DNA of 64,000 bases from NCBI GenBank assembly GCA_036498905.1, contig DASYER010000063.1, positions 11,165 through 75,164 on the forward strand, read 5' to 3'. Within the stretch, counting starts at the first letter, position 1. Every line of letters begins with the position of its first letter. Under the pieces are notes generated by a model, which had not been told where the DNA came from, ran no database searches, and saw only the letters and a list, made by a program, of their open reading frames with translations. Of this stretch, positions 53,439 through 61,951 are shown piece by piece. Position numbers and translations under genes: made by a program. The DNA comes from DAIDKA01 sp036498905 (lineage in GTDB: Bacteria > Pseudomonadota > Gammaproteobacteria > Steroidobacterales > Steroidobacteraceae).

Positions 53439-54175
53439 AAGTCCGGCTCACCCGTGCGCTGATTGATCTGCAGTCTATGGGGGTGGGGGCAGCGAATTCT
53501 CTCAATCGCGAGCGAGGTATCATCCCCCGGATAGTCGATACAATACGGATCGGGCGTGTTCCACAGTGCGCAGTCGAGATTGCCCTCACAGCGCACCGCG
53601 TAGTCGTAATGCGCTACCTGCGCCTCTCCGTGCGGTCGATGACGGGGCAAAGTCGGTCGCGGCGGCCCATTCGGCCGTGGCGGGTGCGGGCCATGGTGGG
53701 CCGCTGCGATGGCCCGAGCGGCCGCATGGCTGCGCAGCTCAACCGCCCGGTGCGCAGCGCCGACGGGGCCGGATGCCATTGCACCATTGCCGTAGCTGCC
53801 GCCGCGGTGTGCCCAACCGGCGGCTGCTGCGGCACTGTGGGTCCCGCCACCATAGCCGCGGCCTGCGCCGGCACCGCCGAAACCGCCGCCACGCGCGCCG
53901 GCGTACCCGCTGGCACCGCCGCGGGAGCCGGAGAATCCTCCTCCGCCGCGGGAACCAGTGCCGCCCCCACCCGAGTAGCCGCCGCCGCCATGGCCGCCAC
54001 CTGCGCCCGCACTGCCGCCCCCGTGGGAGCCACCGCCACTGCCGCCACCGCCACCGCCGGAGTAGCTAGCACTGCTTGCAGCTGCAGCGGATCCGCCGGC
54101 GGGAGGCGCCGCGGCCCATGCGGTGCAAGCAGCGAAAGCGAATAGGCCTGTGAGCACTACTCTTAACGTGTTCAT
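53435..54175 (-). CDS. Glycine-rich exported protein
   Basis: 246 aa from the ATG at 54175, which opens a signal peptide (TLRVVLTGLFAFAACTAWA). Residues about 30-110 are nearly all Gly, Ser and Ala with scattered His and Tyr. A His/Ala/Pro-rich linker follows (HHGPHPPRPNGPPRPTLP). The C-terminal ~60 residues have four Cys (RCEGNLDCALW, YCIDYPGDD, RIRCPHPH), perhaps two disulfides. Function unknown. The stop overlaps the lipoprotein start by four bases. Confidence 0.6.
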   Translation of the reverse strand: MNTLRVVLTGLFAFAACTAWAAAPPAGGSAAAASSASYSGGGGGGSGGGSHGGGSAGAGGGHGGGGYSGGGGTGSRGGGGFSGSRGGASGYAGARGGGFGGAGAGRGYGGGTHSAAAAAGWAHRGGSYGNGAMASGPVGAAHRAVELRSHAAARAIAAAHHGPHPPRPNGPPRPTLPRHRPHGEAQVAHYDYAVRCEGNLDCALWNTPDPYCIDYPGDDTSLAIERIRCPHPHRLQINQRTGEPDL

Positions 54176-54313
54176 CGGGATCACCCAGCGCGCAAAAACG
54201 GAACGCCCTTTGGAAACATCAGGTCCCATGCAAATTTTACTCTCGCCTTACAAAGGATCCGTTACGCTTGGATTAGCCTTTGTTAATCCGCGCCATGTGG
54301 GGTATCCGAGTTC

Positions 54314-54976
54314 ATGTCAGGTGCGCCTGCGCCCCGGAAATCCTGGTTACTTAGCCATGCGAAGTTATGGGTGGCAGCTGTGGCCGGCGCCGCTGCCTTT
54401 ATTGCGTTGCCACATCAATGGGCGGCTTTGACCCGGGCGTTGATCGCGTGGAATGTCGCCGTCGTGGTTCTGCTGCCCCTGACCTACATGCATCTGAACG
54501 GACTGGGCGCGAAACAGCTCCGGGAGCGTTACCGCGCTGATGACCCTTCGGCGACCGTCATCCTGCTGGTGGTGGTGGGCGCGGCAATCCTGAGTGTCGC
54601 GGCCATCGTGGCATTCCTGGCCAACTCCAAGAGCGTACCTTCACATGACAAGGTTGCACACATCCTGCTCGCGGCGCTCACCATCATTGATTCATGGCTG
54701 CTGGTGCCGACGGTGTTTACCGTCCACTACGCCGATATGTTCTACAGCGCCGAGGTGGGTGAGCAGCCACTGAAGTTCCCGCAGACCGCTGAACCGGTGT
54801 TCTGGGATTTCGCCTACTTTGCTTTCACTATCGCGGCGGCCTGCCAGACGGCTGACGTTTCGACCACACAGGTCGGAATCCGTCGTGTCGTAATTGCGCA
54901 GAGCATCATCTCGTTCCTGTTCAATCTGGCAATCCTGGGCTTCGCGATCAATGTGACCGCGGGACTGCTAGCCTGA
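54314..54976 (+). CDS. DUF1345-family membrane protein
   Basis: 220 aa with about five helices. LLAALTIIDSWLLVPTVFTVHYADMFY, then DFAYFAFTIAAACQTADVSTTQVGIRRVVIAQSIISFLFNLAILGFAIN, are the conserved blocks of DUF1345. Members are poorly characterised inner-membrane proteins. It diverges from the glycine-rich gene (139-base gap) and converges with the hybrid kinase. Confidence 0.82.
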   Translation: MSGAPAPRKSWLLSHAKLWVAAVAGAAAFIALPHQWAALTRALIAWNVAVVVLLPLTYMHLNGLGAKQLRERYRADDPSATVILLVVVGAAILSVAAIVAFLANSKSVPSHDKVAHILLAALTIIDSWLLVPTVFTVHYADMFYSAEVGEQPLKFPQTAEPVFWDFAYFAFTIAAACQTADVSTTQVGIRRVVIAQSIISFLFNLAILGFAINVTAGLLA

Positions 54977-55000
54977 TCTGCGAGTGGGGTGTACCGGCCG

Positions 55001-56932
55001 TCAGGCATTGCCGGGCGAGGCCAGCATCGAAATCGCCGCCGTGAGCCGATCAGCCGAAATGGGCTTGATCAGGTGCACCTGGAAGCCTGCCTTAATGGCG
55101 TCCGCCCGATCCTGGGCGCGGGAGAAGGCGGTCAGCGCGATTGCCGGCAGGGTTTCGGGACTGTAGCCGGCACTACGCACGGAACGAATGAGCTGGTAGC
55201 CATCCTGCTTGGCCATGCCGATGTCGCTCACCAGCACCGATGGCGTGTTCGTGCGCACCAACGCCAGCGCTTCCTCGCCATTCGCCGCTTCGGCGACACT
55301 GGCACCAGCCTCCAGAAGCACCCGCGCAATGAACGCACGGGTATCGCCGTCATCCTCAACGACCAGCACGCTCAGTCCCTTCAAGGGCGCGCCGGTCTCC
55401 TCGGAACGAATGCGCGCCATCTGCTGAGTGATCGGCAGGTACACCGTGAAGCGGGCACCTTGCCCCTCGCCCAGACTCTGAGCCTCGATGGTCCCGCCAT
55501 GAACCTCGACGAGGTGCTTGACGATCGTCAAGCCAATGCCCAAGCCGGCAAAGCTCTTGTTGAGACTGGAGTCCTGCTGGCTGAACCGATCGAAAAGATG
55601 CGGCAGGAACTGTGCGCTGATTCCCCGGCCGGTGTCGGTCACGGAAATTTCGTACTGATTGTCCTTCATGCGTGCATCGACGCTGACGTTTCCTCCGGAC
55701 GGGGTGAATTTGATGGCATTGCTCACCAGGTTCCAGACGATCTGCTGCAGCCGGGCATCATCGCCCATGACGCGCGCATCCGGATCGGCCACGTTCCATG
55801 TCAGCGTGACTTTTTTCGCAGCCGCGAGGGGTGCCACCACGGCATGAGCCGACTGCAGTGCAATCGCCGGATACGTCGCCACGATATCCAGATTCATCTT
55901 GCCGAAACGCATTCCCGCGTAGTCGAGCAAATCGGAAATCAGATGTGTCTGCAGCCGCGAATTGCGCTCGATGACGTCAAGGCCCTTGACGAACTCCGGG
56001 GAGATGCCCGGCATTCTCTGCAGCACCGTCACCCAGCCGAGGATGGCACTTAAGGGGTTGCGCAGTTCGTGCGAAAGCGTGGCGAGAAACTCATCCTTGA
56101 CCCGGTTGAGGCGCTCCGCCTCCTGTCGCGCGGCCCTTTCTCCTGCCAACAGGCTCTCGCGTTCGGCCTCCGCGCGGCGCCCTTCGGTAACGTCGGTCGC
56201 AATGGCAATGCGGGTGCCGTCGGAACTCTCGGCCACGATTCGCCACTCGACCTCGGCTTGCTGACGATTGCCCCGATTGACCCGCAGCGTGCCTTCCCAG
56301 TGTCCTTCGGCCCTGAGGATTGAATCGATGCGGCGGCACGCCTCCTGGCTGTTCGCGGTGGCGAAACTGCAGATATCCCGGCCGATGATCTCCGTGCGCG
56401 TCAGGGCCGTAAGCGCACAGAATGCGGGATTGACGTCGACGCACTGGAGTTTTGAATCAAGCAGCGCGATTCCACTGGAGGCTAATTCGAACACCGCACG
56501 AAAACGGCTGTCTGCGGTGCGACGGATGGCATCGGACCTGCGCGCGAACAGCAGCGCGCGCACCGTAGCCACAAGCACGGCCGGATCGGCCGGATGAGTC
56601 AGATAACTGTCCGCTCCGGCGGAGAGCCCCTGTTCCTTGTCGATGCTGGTGACGAATGTCGCGGACAGGTGAACGATCGGCAGATAGGCTGCATCCGAAC
56701 GTGCGCGCAGTTTGCGGCACACCTCCAGGCCGTCGATGTCGGGAAGATTGATGTCCAGGACAATCAGATCGACCGCCGGCGCGAGCGCAAGTGCGTCTGT
56801 GCCGTTTTCGGCCTCTATGACTTCAAAGCTTGCAGCGCGCAGAATTCTCGAGGTGGCATACAGTGAGGCTGCGTTGTCATCGACGACCAGAATTTTCTGG
56901 CGTTCGGGAAAGATGGCGGTTGGTTGGCTCAT
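55001..56932 (-). CDS. Hybrid histidine kinase REC-PAS-HisKA-HATPase-REC
   Basis: 643 aa, soluble. First receiver (about 12-130; D60 in DLIVLDINLPDIDG) where the usual Lys is His in DSYLTHPADP; PAS domain (140-255); HisKA with H288 in FLATLSHELRNPLSAILG; HATPase (WNLVSNAIKFTPSGG, DTGRGISAQFLPHLFDRF, GLGIGLTIVKHLVEVHGG); second receiver at about 515-640 with VSDIGMAKQDG and HLIKPISADR. Last gene of the stressosome operon, overlapping the previous kinase by four bases (ATGA). It may give the stressosome an Asp-His output. Confidence 0.92.
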   Translation of the reverse strand: MSQPTAIFPERQKILVVDDNAASLYATSRILRAASFEVIEAENGTDALALAPAVDLIVLDINLPDIDGLEVCRKLRARSDAAYLPIVHLSATFVTSIDKEQGLSAGADSYLTHPADPAVLVATVRALLFARRSDAIRRTADSRFRAVFELASSGIALLDSKLQCVDVNPAFCALTALTRTEIIGRDICSFATANSQEACRRIDSILRAEGHWEGTLRVNRGNRQQAEVEWRIVAESSDGTRIAIATDVTEGRRAEAERESLLAGERAARQEAERLNRVKDEFLATLSHELRNPLSAILGWVTVLQRMPGISPEFVKGLDVIERNSRLQTHLISDLLDYAGMRFGKMNLDIVATYPAIALQSAHAVVAPLAAAKKVTLTWNVADPDARVMGDDARLQQIVWNLVSNAIKFTPSGGNVSVDARMKDNQYEISVTDTGRGISAQFLPHLFDRFSQQDSSLNKSFAGLGIGLTIVKHLVEVHGGTIEAQSLGEGQGARFTVYLPITQQMARIRSEETGAPLKGLSVLVVEDDGDTRAFIARVLLEAGASVAEAANGEEALALVRTNTPSVLVSDIGMAKQDGYQLIRSVRSAGYSPETLPAIALTAFSRAQDRADAIKAGFQVHLIKPISADRLTAAISMLASPGNA

Positions 56933-57819
56933 TGGGCTGCTCCCCTGACAGGTGTGGGAGTGTAGCGGACCGGAAGCCGGACCCAGAAGCGCGAACCCTT
57001 GCCAAGTTCGCTGTCGGCTCCGACATCGCCGCCGAGGAGTTGCGCGAATTTTCGCGCCAGTGACAGGCCCAGGCCCGTACCCCTAAGGCGACGCTGCAGG
57101 CGCGTGTCAAGTTGCATGAAGTCATTGAAGAGCATGGGCAGATGCTCGGGTGAGATGCCGATTCCCGTATCGGTCACTGCGAATTCGACGTGCTCCGGCG
57201 TCGGCATGGTGGCGCTGACGCTGACATGCCCATCGGTCGTGAATTTCAGGGCATTGGAGATGAAATTGCGCAGAATCTGCGAGAGTTTCTTGTCATCGGT
57301 GTAAATCCGTGGAATGGCCTCCGGCTCGGCAAAAACGAGTGACACGGATGAGTTCGCCACGATCGGGCGGAAGATTCCACGCAGTGCAGAGAACAGATCC
57401 ACCATTTCGAACCATTCCGGTGAGATGGTGATGCGGCCCGCATCCATCTTCGCCAGATCGAGCAGATCATCGACCATTTCGGTCAGCTCGCTGACGGAGC
57501 GTCGCACCAGTCGGATCTGGGTTTCCTGCTCGGTGGTCAGCGGACCGTCCAGTCGGGCGAGCAGGATGCCTGTGAGGCTCTGCATCGAAGTGAGCGGCGT
57601 GCGAAATTCATGGCTCATGTACGACAGAAACCGACCCTTCAGATCAATGGCTTCACGAAGCTGAGTGGCACGATCGTCCAGTTCGGCATACAGGGCTACC
57701 ACGCCCTGATTGGTTTCCTGCAACTCGGTGCGCAAGGTTTCGGCCTCGACCTCACAGCTCGCCAGGCGCTCGCGCAGCACCTGCAGGTCATTTTCCTCCG
57801 GTGGCTTGGGCGCGGACAT
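56929..57819 (-). CDS. Soluble histidine kinase of stressosome operon
   Basis: 296 aa. N-terminal coiled coil (about 10-62), H-box with H70 (FLSYMSHEFRTPLTSMQSL) and HATPase domain (LRNFISNALKFTTDGHVSVSA, DTGIGISPEHLPMLFNDF, GTGLGLSLARKFAQLLGG). No sensor domain, so input likely comes from the RsbT/phosphatase proteins or through the coiled coil. Its ATG overlaps the phosphatase stop by one base (TGATG). Confidence 0.9.
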   Translation of the reverse strand: MSAPKPPEENDLQVLRERLASCEVEAETLRTELQETNQGVVALYAELDDRATQLREAIDLKGRFLSYMSHEFRTPLTSMQSLTGILLARLDGPLTTEQETQIRLVRRSVSELTEMVDDLLDLAKMDAGRITISPEWFEMVDLFSALRGIFRPIVANSSVSLVFAEPEAIPRIYTDDKKLSQILRNFISNALKFTTDGHVSVSATMPTPEHVEFAVTDTGIGISPEHLPMLFNDFMQLDTRLQRRLRGTGLGLSLARKFAQLLGGDVGADSELGKGSRFWVRLPVRYTPTPVRGAAQ

Positions 57820-58802
57820 CAGCTCAATACCACGACGGTGGCATCGTCACGCGCGCGGGCATGGTCCCGAAACAGGACGGCGGCAATGACGGCGGGATGC
57901 CGCTGCCGCAGTGACGGGTCCTTGTGCAGGTCCCAGCGGGCCGAGATGCCATCACTGTGCATGACCAGGAACGAATCCGGCGTGCGTTCGTACTCGAACT
58001 GCTGCAGACGGGGCATTGTCAGTCCCAAGGTTCCATTATGGGAAATCAGTCCCTGTGACCTCTCGGCACCCACCAGTGACCCGCTGACATTGCCGATGCC
58101 GGCGTAAGAGAGGGAGGTCCCGAGCCGCGCGACTGCTGCAGCCGCGCCGCGCGTGCCACCCAGCGCCCGGTGCGTGCGCTCCAGCAGGCCGCGTGGGGAT
58201 TCGGTGGCATTGTCGGCGAACGTACGTTGCGCGCACTCGGCTGCGGCTGCCGCAAAGCTACCGTGGCCCAGTCCATCGACGACCATCAAGGTGGCGCAAT
58301 CGTGGTGCTGGGCGAGGGCCCATCCATCGCCACATTCGGATTCGCCCTGCACCGGAATGCTGATGGCACCAAATCGCGAACCCGCAACAGACCCGACGCG
58401 GGACATGACGATGGTGCCTTCACCCGGGATGGAATGGATATCGAATTCAACCGACAGGCGCCGCACGGCGCCGAGGCCCGTGCCGGCGGTCCCGCCGGTG
58501 GAATACCCGTCACCCAGACAGCGATTGACGTCGCTCATGCCGCGACCCTTATCGATCGCCAGTAACTCGATCAGTTCCTCGTTTCCGGCCCTGATGGGCT
58601 GCAACAGCAATTGGCCGCCGCTGCCATGACGATATAGGTTGCTGGCAAGCTCGGTTGCAGCGATTGCGACCCTGCCGGTCTGGGTTGCATCCAGACCGTA
58701 CGTTACGGCCAGGCGCTGCGCGTCCCGGCGAGCCTCTCCTACCTGGCTTTCCTCTTCGATCAGATGGCGGCGCTGCTCCCTGCTGCGCTGGAGAACCACC
58801 AT
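57819..58802 (-). CDS. ATPase-SpoIIE fusion phosphatase (RsbX-like)
   Basis: 327 aa from the ATG at 58802 (TGATG with rsbT). Residues 1-135 are an RsbT-like HATPase (AIAATELASNLYRHGSGGQL, AIDKGRGMSD, GTGLGAVRRLSVEFDI). Residues about 140-325 are a PP2C/SpoIIE phosphatase (ALAQHHDCATLMVVDGLGHGSFAAAAA, FLVMHSDGISARW, RARDDATVVVL) with metal-binding Asp residues. It should remove phosphate from RsbR/RsbS and reset the stressosome. Confidence 0.88.
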   Translation of the reverse strand: MVVLQRSREQRRHLIEEESQVGEARRDAQRLAVTYGLDATQTGRVAIAATELASNLYRHGSGGQLLLQPIRAGNEELIELLAIDKGRGMSDVNRCLGDGYSTGGTAGTGLGAVRRLSVEFDIHSIPGEGTIVMSRVGSVAGSRFGAISIPVQGESECGDGWALAQHHDCATLMVVDGLGHGSFAAAAAECAQRTFADNATESPRGLLERTHRALGGTRGAAAAVARLGTSLSYAGIGNVSGSLVGAERSQGLISHNGTLGLTMPRLQQFEYERTPDSFLVMHSDGISARWDLHKDPSLRQRHPAVIAAVLFRDHARARDDATVVVLS

Positions 58803-59203
58803 CAGCTCCAACGCACAATCATCACCCGCGTACCCTTGGGTGAGGTTTCGATGTCGAACTCATTCACCAGACGGCGTGCTCCGGTCAGGCCCAACCCCAG
58901 ACCGTTGCCGGAGGTCCACCCGTCGGTCAAGGCAAGATCCAGGTCAGGGATCCCCGGACCCTGGTCGGTGAACTCCAGCCGCAGGCCTTGCTTCGTACCG
59001 TTCTTGACCGTCTGCCAGTGCATCTCGCCGCCGCCGCCGTAGATCAGGGTATTGCGCGCCAGCTCACTTGCGGCGGTGACCATTTTGGTCTGGTCCACCA
59101 AAGAGAAGCGCAATTCCTGGCTCAGTCGCCGCACGACCTGTCGCGCCATCACGATGTCATGCTGAGTGTGCAAGGGAGTCTCGCCGGCCGCTATCTGATC
59201 CAT
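58802..59203 (-). CDS. rsbT: Anti-sigma-type serine/threonine kinase RsbT
   Basis: 133 aa, the usual RsbT size. A GHKL ATPase domain: QTKMVTAASELARNTLIYGGGG (N-box), LRLEFTDQGPGIPDLDLAL (G1), GLGLGLTGARRLVNEFDIETSPKGT (G2). It phosphorylates RsbS and RsbR, then leaves to activate a partner. ATG at 59203 (TTG at 59206 possible). It starts five bases after rsbS. Confidence 0.9.
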   Translation of the reverse strand: MDQIAAGETPLHTQHDIVMARQVVRRLSQELRFSLVDQTKMVTAASELARNTLIYGGGGEMHWQTVKNGTKQGLRLEFTDQGPGIPDLDLALTDGWTSGNGLGLGLTGARRLVNEFDIETSPKGTRVMIVRWS

Positions 59204-59207
59204 CAAC

Positions 59208-59570
59208 TCAATCTTCCGCGAGCGTGGCTCGCAACATGGTCATGCCGCGATCGACGTCCAGTGCCGTAGCCACGCCCGGCAATGACAGCCCGAGTTCGAC
59301 CAGTGTGATTGCGACAGCCGGTTGCATGCCCACCAACACAGTGCGCGCACCGAGTATGCGGCCCATGCTGGAGATGTCGGAAATCGTGCGTCCGATGAAG
59401 GAGTCCACCATCTCCAGCGCTGAAATATCGATCAGTACGCCCTTCGCGTTGTGGCGCTGTATGGCGTTCGTCAGGTCCTCCTGCAGCTTCAGGGCGAGCT
59501 GGTCGTGCATATCGACCTGAATCGTCGCGAGCAGGAACTCGCCGATTCGCAAAATGGGTATGCGTTCCAT
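59208..59570 (-). CDS. rsbS: Stressosome scaffold protein RsbS
   Basis: 120 aa STAS protein. ERIPILRIGEFLLATIQVDMHD begins the domain; the phospho-acceptor is S57 in ALEMVDSFIGRTISDI, then ILGARTVLVGMQPAVAITLVELGL. Length and motif match RsbS. The ATG at 59570 is likely; a GTG at 59576 directly follows the rsbR TGA. With RsbR it forms the stressosome core. Confidence 0.9.
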   Translation of the reverse strand: MERIPILRIGEFLLATIQVDMHDQLALKLQEDLTNAIQRHNAKGVLIDISALEMVDSFIGRTISDISSMGRILGARTVLVGMQPAVAITLVELGLSLPGVATALDVDRGMTMLRATLAED

Positions 59571-59576
59571 GGGCAC

Positions 59577-60428
59577 TCAGCGGGTGAGCGTATTGCCGGT
59601 GCGCTTAAGCGCGAGGGCCAATGCATCCGCCAGGTTGGCCTTCGTCGTCACGCCCGCCAGATCCACGCCCAGGTGCACGATCGTCTGGGCAATCTGCGGG
59701 CGAACACCGCTGATAATGCAATCGGCGCCCATTAGGCGGATGGCAGTCACCGTCTTCAGCAGATGTTGTGCAACCAGAGTGTCCACCGTCGGCACGCCGG
59801 TGATATCGATGATAGCGAGCTGCGAACCGGTTTCGACGATCTTGTGCAGCAGCGCCTCCATGACGATCTGGGTGCGGGCGGAGTCCAGGGTCCCGATCAT
59901 TGGCAGCGCCAGGATTCCTTCCCACAATTTCACCACGGGCGTGGACAGCTCCAGCATTTCCATCTGCTGGCGGTTGATGATGTCTTCCCGGGCGCGCTGA
60001 TAGGTGCTGACCGTGATCAGCCCCAGCTCATCCAGGAGTTTCGTCGCGCTCCAGATCTCCTGCGCGAGAATATTCGCATCGCTCCCTGCTTCGGCGCGCA
60101 GCACCGTAAACAGCGGCTGCTTGAAGGAGAAGATGAACGTTGCGGTCTCAGCCGATCCGAATCCCTGCTGCACGCGCGAGCGTGAGAGGTTCTCCAGGAA
60201 ACCCTGGAGTGCCTTGAATTGTTGCGAGTTGCGATCCTCGGGATTGGCACTGGCGATAACGCCGGTCAGCATCTGCAGGAACTCATCGGCCTGGCTGTTC
60301 AGCTCCTGTGGCGAAATCCGCGCCTTCCTGCCGTCTTCAGCGCCGGCTTGAAGGAGCCTGACCCATTCCGAAAGCAGCTGCTTGTGATGCTTCTGCAATG
60401 AGTTCGCCAAAATTGATGAGGGCGCCAT
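59577..60428 (-). CDS. rsbR: Stressosome sensor RsbR
   Basis: 283 aa. N-terminal helical sensor domain (about 1-155; HHKQLLSEWVRLLQAGAEDG ... FKQPLFTVLRAEAG), an RsbRD-like rather than globin form, then a linker helix and the STAS domain (about 160-278). Both phospho-acceptor Thr are visible: T217 in GVPTVDTLVA and T249 in RPQIAQTIVHLG. It senses the input for the operon, being its first gene. The signal is unknown. Confidence 0.92.
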   Translation of the reverse strand: MAPSSILANSLQKHHKQLLSEWVRLLQAGAEDGRKARISPQELNSQADEFLQMLTGVIASANPEDRNSQQFKALQGFLENLSRSRVQQGFGSAETATFIFSFKQPLFTVLRAEAGSDANILAQEIWSATKLLDELGLITVSTYQRAREDIINRQQMEMLELSTPVVKLWEGILALPMIGTLDSARTQIVMEALLHKIVETGSQLAIIDITGVPTVDTLVAQHLLKTVTAIRLMGADCIISGVRPQIAQTIVHLGVDLAGVTTKANLADALALALKRTGNTLTR

Positions 60429-60549
60429 CGAATATCTCCTCGCTCAAAGTCCTGCAAAAGCGTCTACCACGGATCATCCGGCAGAACCCGCTGTCTGCCG
60501 AGGCGACTTAATAATATCAATCGGTTATCGATAGTAGGTGAGACGCGCT

Positions 60550-60655
60550 AACGGTCGATTTTTGATCGTTGAAAAGGTCAGCGCACAGGTATAGCTCGGG
60601 GTAGCCCACCCCTAAGGTCGGGGTTTGGTGTATTTGTCTGTAGGAGATTTCCTAC
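60550..60655. promoter_or_regulatory. Palindromes upstream of the stressosome operon
   Basis: Between rsbR and the lipoprotein gene (274 bases, no gene) lie GTAGGA-N4-TCCTAC at 60640-60655 (perfect) and an imperfect one (AACG...CGTT) at 60550-60570. Either may control rsbR or end the lipoprotein transcript. Confidence 0.4.
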
Positions 60656-60702
60656 CCGGGCGCCATCCCTGGCGCTCGGTTCAGCGATGCACCCAGCCCG
60701 GC

Positions 60703-61110
60703 CTAGGGCTTCGGATCGGTATTGGCTTCGACCTGCTTTGCCTGGTCCTCGGCAACCTGCAAGGCGGTATCCGCCTGTTCCCTGCAAGCCTTCTGCGGTT
60801 CGCCGCTCAGGCTCTCGCACTGGGCGAGGGCGACCTTGTGCTCGCCCTGTGCCTTCGCATCCGCGACCTTCTCGGCCTGCACTGCGGCAGTGTGAGCCTC
60901 GGCCGCCTTTTCATCGCGCACCACCGTTTGTGCGCTATTGACCTTTTCACCGGCCGACTGCTCGGCCTTTGCCGCGTTTTCGACTGCGGCGTTTTCCGCC
61001 TTGGCCGTGTCAGTAGCGACCTTTTCGGGACTCTTGGCCTGATTGCAGGCATTGAGCGCGCAGGTCGCGAACAAGGCCGCCACTAGCAGTGTCGTTTTAT
61101 TGGGTGTCAT
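60703..61110 (-). CDS. Small helical lipoprotein
   Basis: 135 aa. Signal with lipobox CALNAC (C22), then an Ala/Glu/Lys-rich helical protein with heptad-like repeats (AENAAVENAAKAEQSAGEK, AVQAEKVADAKAQGEHK) and two further Cys. It is similar in style to small envelope stress lipoproteins. It lies three bases after the DUF1328 gene and is probably cotranscribed. Confidence 0.72.
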   Translation of the reverse strand: MTPNKTTLLVAALFATCALNACNQAKSPEKVATDTAKAENAAVENAAKAEQSAGEKVNSAQTVVRDEKAAEAHTAAVQAEKVADAKAQGEHKVALAQCESLSGEPQKACREQADTALQVAEDQAKQVEANTDPKP

Positions 61111-61113
61111 TGT

Positions 61114-61278
61114 TCAAACTCGCGGTCGGCGCCCCATGAAAAAAGTGACGATGGCGATAACCAGGAATATGAGGAACAGTACTTTGGCGATGCCCGCGGC
61201 GCCTGCGGCGAGTCCACCGAATCCCAGAATGGCTGCCACGATGGCAATGATGAAGAAGACAACGGCGTAGTGAAGCAT
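61114..61278 (-). CDS. DUF1328 (YtjA-like) small membrane protein
   Basis: 54 aa. Two helices, HYAVVFFIIAIVAAILGFGG and AAGIAKVLFLIFLVIAIVTFFM, with the conserved LGFGGLAAGAAGIAK turn, and a basic C-terminus (GRRPRV). AGGGAG lies seven bases before the ATG. Members are often induced by envelope or stationary stress. GTAGG-N6-CCTAC at 61379-61394 lies about 100 bases upstream. Confidence 0.88.
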   Translation of the reverse strand: MLHYAVVFFIIAIVAAILGFGGLAAGAAGIAKVLFLIFLVIAIVTFFMGRRPRV

Positions 61279-61378
61279 GGAAGACTCCCTTGATCAGTAA
61301 GATTCAAAAGCAGATCTACTGATGGTGAGAATATTCCGCAGCCGTTGTCATGTAAGTCCGGGGGCATCGTCTTGAATC

Positions 61379-61394
61379 GTAGGCTTCGCCCTAC
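61379..61394. promoter_or_regulatory. GTAGG-N6-CCTAC inverted repeat
   Basis: A 5-bp inverted repeat with six-base centre, similar to the element at 60640-60655, upstream of the DUF1328 gene. Possible site of a shared regulator; could also be the end of the neighbouring gene's transcript. Confidence 0.3.
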
Positions 61395-61437
61395 CGTTGT
61401 TTGAATGCGGACGAGTATCTGATGAAAAATCAATATC

Positions 61438-61815
61438 TTACTGATCAAGACGCAAATACGCCGCAAGAGTGGTGAGGAACACCGCAGCCGAACCGAGTAG
61501 ATACATTGGGGCCGACACGGACGGCTGCACCCCGGCGCGGCGTGTGATGAATTGACGGCGAGCCAGGACGCAGTTGGCGATGAAGACTATGCACAGTAGT
61601 GAGTAGACATAGTGCTGCGGATGCATCGATCCGGCGATTTGGTACGGGTTACTCAGTACCCCCAGCACACCCAGCAGATCAATGACGCTCAAAATGTTCA
61701 GGCTCACACCCAGACCGAGCGCAATCATTGATACGGTATACACAGGCCCGTGCCTGAGCCAGGTTCGGCCGCAACAGTCCAACATTGAATCGAACAACCC
61801 GGCGTAGAGGTTCAT
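61438..61815 (-). CDS. Hypothetical membrane protein
   Basis: 125 aa, three hydrophobic segments: VSMIALGLGVSLNILSVIDLLGVLGVL, YVYSLLCIVFIANCVLA and MYLLGSAAVFLTTLAAYL. Two Cys near the N-terminus (DCCGRTW). No family recognised. It diverges from the gene at 61952. Confidence 0.6.
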   Translation of the reverse strand: MNLYAGLFDSMLDCCGRTWLRHGPVYTVSMIALGLGVSLNILSVIDLLGVLGVLSNPYQIAGSMHPQHYVYSLLCIVFIANCVLARRQFITRRAGVQPSVSAPMYLLGSAAVFLTTLAAYLRLDQ

Positions 61816-61951
61816 GGGGGGACATTCCCACGGCCATCAAGGTGGCGGGAATGGCATCCCGGATACTGTTTTTGTCAGAACCTGTTACCCCGGCAGCCGT
61901 GATACGCCAAGGCAGCGCCAAGTGCGCCGGCAATGCTAGAGTTCGCAACCG

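Noticed and set aside
53477..54145. Low-complexity plus-strand frames and apparent tandem repeats
   Set aside because: They are the antisense of the Gly/Ser-rich coding region, which alone has a signal peptide and a coupled neighbour; not a DNA satellite or CRISPR.
61107..61466. 119-aa minus-strand frame over the DUF1328 gene
   Set aside because: Out of frame with the recognisable DUF1328 protein, which has its own ribosome site.
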